A stretch of DNA of 19,079 nucleotides, from the NCBI GenBank assembly GCA_026692885.1, contig JAPLNJ010001184.1, forward strand, positions 1 through 19,079, written 5' to 3'. Made by a program: the position numbers and the translations under genes. How positions within the stretch are numbered: position 1 is the first letter of the stretch; each line of letters starts with the position of its first letter. The notes under the pieces were generated by a model, which was not told the origin of the DNA, did not search any database, and was given only the letters and a program-made list of their open reading frames with translations. This document shows, one piece after another, positions 14,530 through 19,079 of this stretch. This DNA comes from Planctomycetota bacterium (GTDB lineage: Bacteria; Planctomycetota; Planctomycetia; Pirellulales; Pirellulaceae).

Positions 14530-14592
14530 AGACGGGTTTATGACACGATCCAACATCACACGGCGATCAACGCCCAACATGGGAACGCCGAA

Positions 14593-15207
14593 ATGGCCGG
14601 GGCTGCCTACAATTTCTCCTTTACCGCGGGGGGATTGCTATGCTCGGAGTCCGTCCGGGTGGCAGACGAATATGCGCGCGTGCTCGATTGGAAAGCCACA
14701 ATCGAGAGCGTCCAACGACAAAACCTGCTACAGGCGAGGACGGCCAGCGCCGGCGACCGCGTGCTGCATGAAGTTCTTTCGCGACTGCGGTTGCTGACCC
14801 CCGTTCAGCTTTCGCTACTGCGGTCCGGTTCGAGTTCCGATCAGCGGCAGTTGTTGTGGCTGGCCACCTGCAAGCGTTACCAGTTGCTCTACGAGTTCGG
14901 CAGCGAAGTGATCCGCAACAAATTCCTGCAACTGGACCTCACGCTCGGTCCAACCGACTTCGATGCGTTTCTCGAATCCAAGTCGATCTGGCATCCGGAA
15001 ATCGAGGCACTTGCCGACAGCACTAGGGCGAAGCTCCGGCAAGTGGCGCTGCGGATGCTTCGCGAAGCGGAAATCCTGTCCGCCGACAACGTGATCCAGC
15101 CGCTGCTGCTCGCCGTAGTGGTAGCCCGAGCGATTCAGGCCGATTCCATCGCACACTTCAACGTGTTCCCCGTCTCCGAAGCCGATATCCGGAGGACGCT
15201 GTCATGA
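14593..15207 (+). CDS. brxA: BREX protein BrxA (DUF1819 family)
   Basis: A 204-residue protein matching BrxA in order and length: YNFSFTAGGLL near the N-terminus, NLLQARTASAGDRVLHEVLSRLR (split as NLLQARTASA, then RVLHEVLSRLR), RQLLWLATCKRYQLLYEF, LTLGPTDFDAFLESK, WHPEIEALADSTRAKLRQV and LRMLREAEIL. BrxA is a small, mostly helical DNA-binding component of the BREX phage-resistance system. The start ATG at 14593 fits the family N-terminus; the ribosome-binding site is weak. It overlaps brxB by 4 nt (ATGA), which indicates translational coupling. It is the first gene of the locus in this window, and no WYL-type regulator precedes it here. Confidence 0.93.
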   Translation: MAGAAYNFSFTAGGLLCSESVRVADEYARVLDWKATIESVQRQNLLQARTASAGDRVLHEVLSRLRLLTPVQLSLLRSGSSSDQRQLLWLATCKRYQLLYEFGSEVIRNKFLQLDLTLGPTDFDAFLESKSIWHPEIEALADSTRAKLRQVALRMLREAEILSADNVIQPLLLAVVVARAIQADSIAHFNVFPVSEADIRRTLS

Positions 15208-15815
15208 TCGCCAACTTGGAACATGCGTCCTTGCCCGAGCGGCTCGAACATCTGGTGCGGCTGATCGGCAGTCCACGGTTCCTACAGAAACAAGGGCTGG
15301 GCAATGAAGTTCCGTTCTTCATCTGTCCGTTTTGCCCCGCCGTCGCTGTCGAGATGGAAAAACTGCAGAAGCAGTTGGTCAATCAACTGTCGCAACAAGG
15401 CGTGCAGGTCCTCCAGATCAATCTGTACGACCTGGTGCGCGACATCATGCTGCGAGACAACGATTGGGACTGGTGGTTGAAGAACGAAACATCCAAGACG
15501 AAACACAAGTTACGGGACGCATTGCAGAGCCTCCTGGACGCGGAAACGGTCATCGTGCCGGAAATCGCTCGCCGGATGAGCCAGGTGGAATTCGACGTTC
15601 TATTCATCAACGGTGTGGGCGAAGTGTATCCCTACATCCGCTCGCACAATGTGCTGAACAATCTGCAGAAGGTCGCCAAAGAGAAACCGACGGTCATGTT
15701 CTTTCCCGGAGAATACACGCATTCTCTCGAAAAGGGAGCCTCGCTGGATCTGTTCGGGCGATTGCGAGACGACAAGTACTACCGAGCTTTCAACATCTAC
15801 GACTGCGAAATCTAG
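15204..15815 (+). CDS. brxB: BREX protein BrxB (DUF1788 family)
   Basis: A 203-residue protein with the recognisable BrxB pattern: RFLQKQGLGNEVPFFI, LVNQLSQQGVQVLQINLYDL, FDVLFINGVGEVYPYIRSHN followed by VLNNLQ, then KPTVMFFPGEY and LFGRLRDDKYYRAFNIYDCE at the end. BrxB is a conserved BREX component of unknown biochemical activity. The ATG at 15204 overlaps the brxA stop by 4 nt and has GGAGGA upstream (15191-15196). brxC follows after 14 nt, so brxA, brxB and brxC form one operon. Confidence 0.95.
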   Translation: MIANLEHASLPERLEHLVRLIGSPRFLQKQGLGNEVPFFICPFCPAVAVEMEKLQKQLVNQLSQQGVQVLQINLYDLVRDIMLRDNDWDWWLKNETSKTKHKLRDALQSLLDAETVIVPEIARRMSQVEFDVLFINGVGEVYPYIRSHNVLNNLQKVAKEKPTVMFFPGEYTHSLEKGASLDLFGRLRDDKYYRAFNIYDCEI

Positions 15816-15829
15816 CAGGGGGCCATCAC

Positions 15830-18800
15830 GTGCAACTGCAAGGACTGTTTGCCAAACCTGTCGACCGGCCGATCGAAGGCGTGATCAAAGCCGATGACGA
15901 CGCCAGTCTACGTATTGAAGTCGAAGAGTACGTCTTGACGAACGAAGTGGAGAAGCGGCTGGAAGCGTTCTTCGACGCCTACAACCGCTACCAGAACGCC
16001 ATGGGGGTTTGGATCTCCGGTTTCTTCGGCTCCGGTAAGTCGCATCTGCTGAAGATCCTGGCACTGCTGTTGGCTGATCGGACGGTAGAAGGGCTGGCCG
16101 TCGCCAAGTGCTTTCTGAGCAAGTGCCAGGACAACAAGATCCTGGCGGCGTCCATCCACAAAGCCGTGTCGATTCCATCCCGAAGCATCTTGTTCAACAT
16201 CGATCAGAAAGCCGACGTGATCAGCAAGACGCAGGTCGATGCCCTGCTGTCGGTCTTCGTCAAGGTCTTCGACGAATCCTGCGGGTACTACGGCAAACAG
16301 GGTTACCTCGCGCACTTCGAGCGCCAGTTGGACGAAGACGGCCTGTTGGACGACTTCCAAGCTGCCTTCGCAGCCCTGGAGCCCCGCGGTTGGGAGTGGG
16401 CGCGGGTGCGCGTGAATCGATTCCACGATCAGATCGACCAAGCCTACCAGCAGGTGACCGGCCAGGCGGTCCACGGCATCATCGACCGCCACCAAGCCGA
16501 CTACAAAGTCTCCATCGAAGACTTCGCCGAGCAGGTCGACGCCTACATCCGCAAGCAAGCGGACAAGAACTTCCGGTTGAACTTCTTTGTCGACGAGGTG
16601 GGCCAGTACATCGCCGGCAACACCAAGCTGATGACCAACCTCCAGACCATTGCCGAAAGCTTGGCGACCAAGTGCAAGGGGCGCGCTTGGATTGTCGTCA
16701 CCGCTCAGGAGGACATGGACACGGTCGTCGGCGAGATGGACAAGCAGGAGGGCAACGACTTTTCCAAGATCCAAGACCGTTTTGCCAACCGCATGAAGCT
16801 GACCAGCCAGGACGTGGCGGAAGTCATTCAGAAACGCTTGCTGGCGAAAACCAGCGAGGCCGTCGAGCAGCTCGGCCCCCTCTACGACAGGGAGGTTAAT
16901 AACTTCAAGACCCTGTTCGACTTCTCCGATGGTTCCCAGACCTATCGCAATTTCCGGGACCGGCAGCACTTCATCGATTGCTATCCGTTCGTCCCCTACC
17001 AGTTCTCGCTATTTCAATCCGCCATCCAGAACCTGTCCAAGCAAAACGCTTTCGAGGGCCGGCACAGTTCGGTGGGCGAACGCTCGATGCTGGGCGTGTT
17101 CCAGCAGGTCGCCGTGACCATCTCCCAACATGAACTCGGCGAATTGGCTACCTTTGATTTGATGTTCGAAGGGATTCGGGCGGCGCTCAAGTCGCAAATC
17201 CAACGTTCCATCCTGGTGGCCGAGAAGCATTTGGACAATCCCCTGGCCGTCCGGCTGCTGAAGGCCCTGTTCCTGGTCAAATATGTGCGCGAGTTCAAGC
17301 CCACGATCCGTAACCTGTGCATCCTGATGCTCGACCGCTTTGGCGGCGACCTGCCCCGCCTGGCACAAGACGTCCAGGAAGCCCTGAATCTGCTCGAAAG
17401 CCAAGTCTACATCCAGCGTAACGGCGAGCTGTACGAGTTCCTGACGGACGACGAGAAGGACGTTGAGCAGGAGATTCAGAACACCGAGGTCGAGGCCCAA
17501 GACGTGGCCGAAGAACTGTCGAAAATCATCTACGACCAAGTCCTGAAGAATCGCAAGCTGCGGTGTGACGAAACCAAACAGGATTACCCCTTCTCCCGTA
17601 AACTGGACGACCGCATTTACGGCCGCGAATATGAATTGGCCCTGCACGTGATCAGCCCCTTCCACGATAACTTCGAACGGATCGACCAGCTGAAGATGCT
17701 GGCCATGGGACGGGCGGAACTGCTGATCGTATTGCCCGCTGATCATCGCTTGATCCGCGATCTCACCCTGTACCGGCAGACGGACAAGTACATCCGGCAG
17801 AACATCTCGCTGACCCAGCAGGAAACGGTCAAACGCATCCTGAGCAACAAGACGTTCACCAACAAGCAACGTCATGCCGATCTCGTCGAGAATGTCAAAG
17901 ACGCCCTGGGCAACGCTCGGATGTTCGTGGCCGCAGCGGAGGTCGAATCGGGCAGCCATGATCCGCACTCGCGGATCTACGATGGCTTTGAAGTGCTGAT
18001 TCGCAGCACCTATACGAACCTCCGCATGCTCCGCGGGATCACGTACACGGAGGGCAACATCGAGCAGTGCCTATCAGATTCCAGCGACGGCCTGTTCGCC
18101 AACGACGCCACCGCGATGAGCGAAGCGGAAACGGAGCTGCTGTCATTCATCGCCCGCAGTACGAACAAAGGGATCCGCGTGACGGTCAAAGCGTTGGTCG
18201 AGGAATTCGAAAAACGTCCCTTCGGCTGGTATCTCGCGGCGATCCTCTGCACGCTCGCCAAACTGTGTGGCCGGGGCAAAGTCGAGACGCGGGCGGACAG
18301 CGAAATCCTGGAAGACAGCCACTTGGCGGCGGCCCTGAAGAACACCCGAGTTCACGGCAACCTCGTGCTGGAGCCACAGATCGAATTTACCGCATCCCAG
18401 ATCCGGCGTGGGAAGGAGTTCTATCACGACTTCTTCGACCGCCCGCCCAAGTCGACCGAAGCCAAAGCGTTGGGCGAGGAACTGGCCGCCGGGTTCCAGA
18501 CCCTGCACGACGAGCTGGCGGCGCTGCACGCCCGATCGGCCGAGTACCCGTTCCTGGCCGCGTTGGCCGACCCGGCGCAGGAGATGATGAAGCTGGCCGC
18601 GAAATCGTTCAAATTCTTCCTCACCGAGTTCGAGACGCGGACCGAGAAGCTGCTTGAGCAGAAGGATTCGCTGTTGGACCCCGTGCGGCGGTTCATGGCC
18701 GGGTCGCCAGCCGAATTGTACGCCGACGTGGCGGCTTTCGTGAAGCAACAGGAGGCGAACTTCCCCTCGGTCCAGGACGAGGGCATCGCCAAGTTGCACG

Positions 18801-19079
18801 AGATTCTCGCCGACCCCCAGTGTTATCGGAACAGTGGCATTCAACAGGCCAAGGGCATCTTGGATCGGTTACGGCAAACGGTCGAGCAGCGGATCGCTGA
18901 AGAGCGGACCGCAGCGGCCGAGCGACTGGCGAACTTGCGGCAACGTCTGGAATCACTGCCGGAGTACGCAGCCCTGCCCGCGCAAGCCCAAAGCGAGATC
19001 CAAACTACCGTGGATCAGGTGATCGGGACATTGGCGTACCAGACCTTGATAGCTGTCATCCGAGACACGGTGCTCAGTT
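15830..19079 (+). CDS. brxC: BREX P-loop ATPase BrxC, 3' end cut by the window
   Basis: The frame is open from a GTG at 15830 to the window end, 1083 codons so far and without a stop. BrxC proteins of type 1 BREX are about 1200 residues, so roughly the last tenth is missing. The N-terminus MQLQGLFAKPVDRPIEGVIK is typical. Walker A is GFFGSGKS (64-71, Lys70) and the Walker B-like strand is NFFVDEVGQYI with Asp255 and Glu256. The later part includes the INLSKQN-type helical regions and a Glu/Arg-rich, probably coiled-coil stretch near the visible end (about residues 1005-1050). BrxC is an essential ATPase of BREX. The GTG start is supported by GGGGG 7 nt upstream and its position 14 nt after brxB. 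The methylase (pglX) and pglZ genes would be expected beyond the window. Confidence 0.95.
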   Translation, partial: MQLQGLFAKPVDRPIEGVIKADDDASLRIEVEEYVLTNEVEKRLEAFFDAYNRYQNAMGVWISGFFGSGKSHLLKILALLLADRTVEGLAVAKCFLSKCQDNKILAASIHKAVSIPSRSILFNIDQKADVISKTQVDALLSVFVKVFDESCGYYGKQGYLAHFERQLDEDGLLDDFQAAFAALEPRGWEWARVRVNRFHDQIDQAYQQVTGQAVHGIIDRHQADYKVSIEDFAEQVDAYIRKQADKNFRLNFFVDEVGQYIAGNTKLMTNLQTIAESLATKCKGRAWIVVTAQEDMDTVVGEMDKQEGNDFSKIQDRFANRMKLTSQDVAEVIQKRLLAKTSEAVEQLGPLYDREVNNFKTLFDFSDGSQTYRNFRDRQHFIDCYPFVPYQFSLFQSAIQNLSKQNAFEGRHSSVGERSMLGVFQQVAVTISQHELGELATFDLMFEGIRAALKSQIQRSILVAEKHLDNPLAVRLLKALFLVKYVREFKPTIRNLCILMLDRFGGDLPRLAQDVQEALNLLESQVYIQRNGELYEFLTDDEKDVEQEIQNTEVEAQDVAEELSKIIYDQVLKNRKLRCDETKQDYPFSRKLDDRIYGREYELALHVISPFHDNFERIDQLKMLAMGRAELLIVLPADHRLIRDLTLYRQTDKYIRQNISLTQQETVKRILSNKTFTNKQRHADLVENVKDALGNARMFVAAAEVESGSHDPHSRIYDGFEVLIRSTYTNLRMLRGITYTEGNIEQCLSDSSDGLFANDATAMSEAETELLSFIARSTNKGIRVTVKALVEEFEKRPFGWYLAAILCTLAKLCGRGKVETRADSEILEDSHLAAALKNTRVHGNLVLEPQIEFTASQIRRGKEFYHDFFDRPPKSTEAKALGEELAAGFQTLHDELAALHARSAEYPFLAALADPAQEMMKLAAKSFKFFLTEFETRTEKLLEQKDSLLDPVRRFMAGSPAELYADVAAFVKQQEANFPSVQDEGIAKLHEILADPQCYRNSGIQQAKGILDRLRQTVEQRIAEERTAAAERLANLRQRLESLPEYAALPAQAQSEIQTTVDQVIGTLAYQTLIAVIRDTVLS

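Noticed and set aside
14048..14797. A 249-codon plus-strand open frame upstream of and into brxA
   Set aside because: Its product is Ser/Arg/Pro-rich, includes translation of the 14-bp repeat array and runs into brxA in another frame. The brxA frame has clear family matches.

Overview
The window looks like a GC-rich chromosomal segment from a member of the Planctomycetota. This is inferred from style, not from a marker gene. The signs are three Tat-exported oxidoreductases, a formylglycine-generating-enzyme-like (FGE/SUMF1) domain on a signalling protein, and spacers packed with large imperfect palindromes. There is no rRNA, tRNA or CRISPR array that I can see.

Layout: (a) 1-708 is non-coding and dominated by a 361-nt palindrome followed by smaller hairpins. 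(b) 709-2477, minus strand, holds a probable two-gene unit: a SRAP/YedK-type abasic-site DNA-protein crosslinker followed by a Tat-exported aldo/keto reductase. (c) 2478-3517 is a 1-kb repeat-rich spacer without a credible gene. (d) 3518-8760, minus strand, carries two large signalling genes with related AAA-like ATPase domains. The upstream one is a SEFIR-TIR-AAA protein. The downstream one is an AAA, membrane helix, helical-repeat and FGE/C-type-lectin-fold protein. (e) 9044-13819, plus strand, has two Tat-exported Gfo/Idh/MocA oxidoreductases flanking a tightly coupled SPFH (band 7) and NAD-kinase-like pair. (f) 13820-14592 is a repeat-rich boundary with a 187-nt nested palindrome, a possible minus-strand gene remnant and five perfect copies of a 14-bp repeat. 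(g) 14593 to the window end is the start of a BREX anti-phage locus, brxA-brxB-brxC, with brxC running off the edge.

The most interesting region is 3518-8760. Two neighbouring, co-directional genes share an AAA-like domain. One carries two putative NADase or signalling heads (SEFIR and TIR). The other carries a membrane helix and a C-terminal FGE/C-type-lectin-fold domain. The last 30 or so residues of that domain resemble the variable region of diversity-generating retroelement (DGR) target proteins. Its layout suggests a sensor-effector conflict system, possibly with a hypervariable sensor tip. Together with BREX about 6 kb away it makes this stretch a plausible defence island. No reverse transcriptase or template repeat lies in the window, so the DGR reading is a hypothesis.

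The intervening metabolic genes (Gfo/Idh/MocA, aldo/keto reductase) look like ordinary planctomycete housekeeping or carbohydrate-related accessory genes. The SPFH and NAD-kinase-like pair is worth noting because the kinase has an altered GGDG motif and because NAD-consuming domains lie close by.
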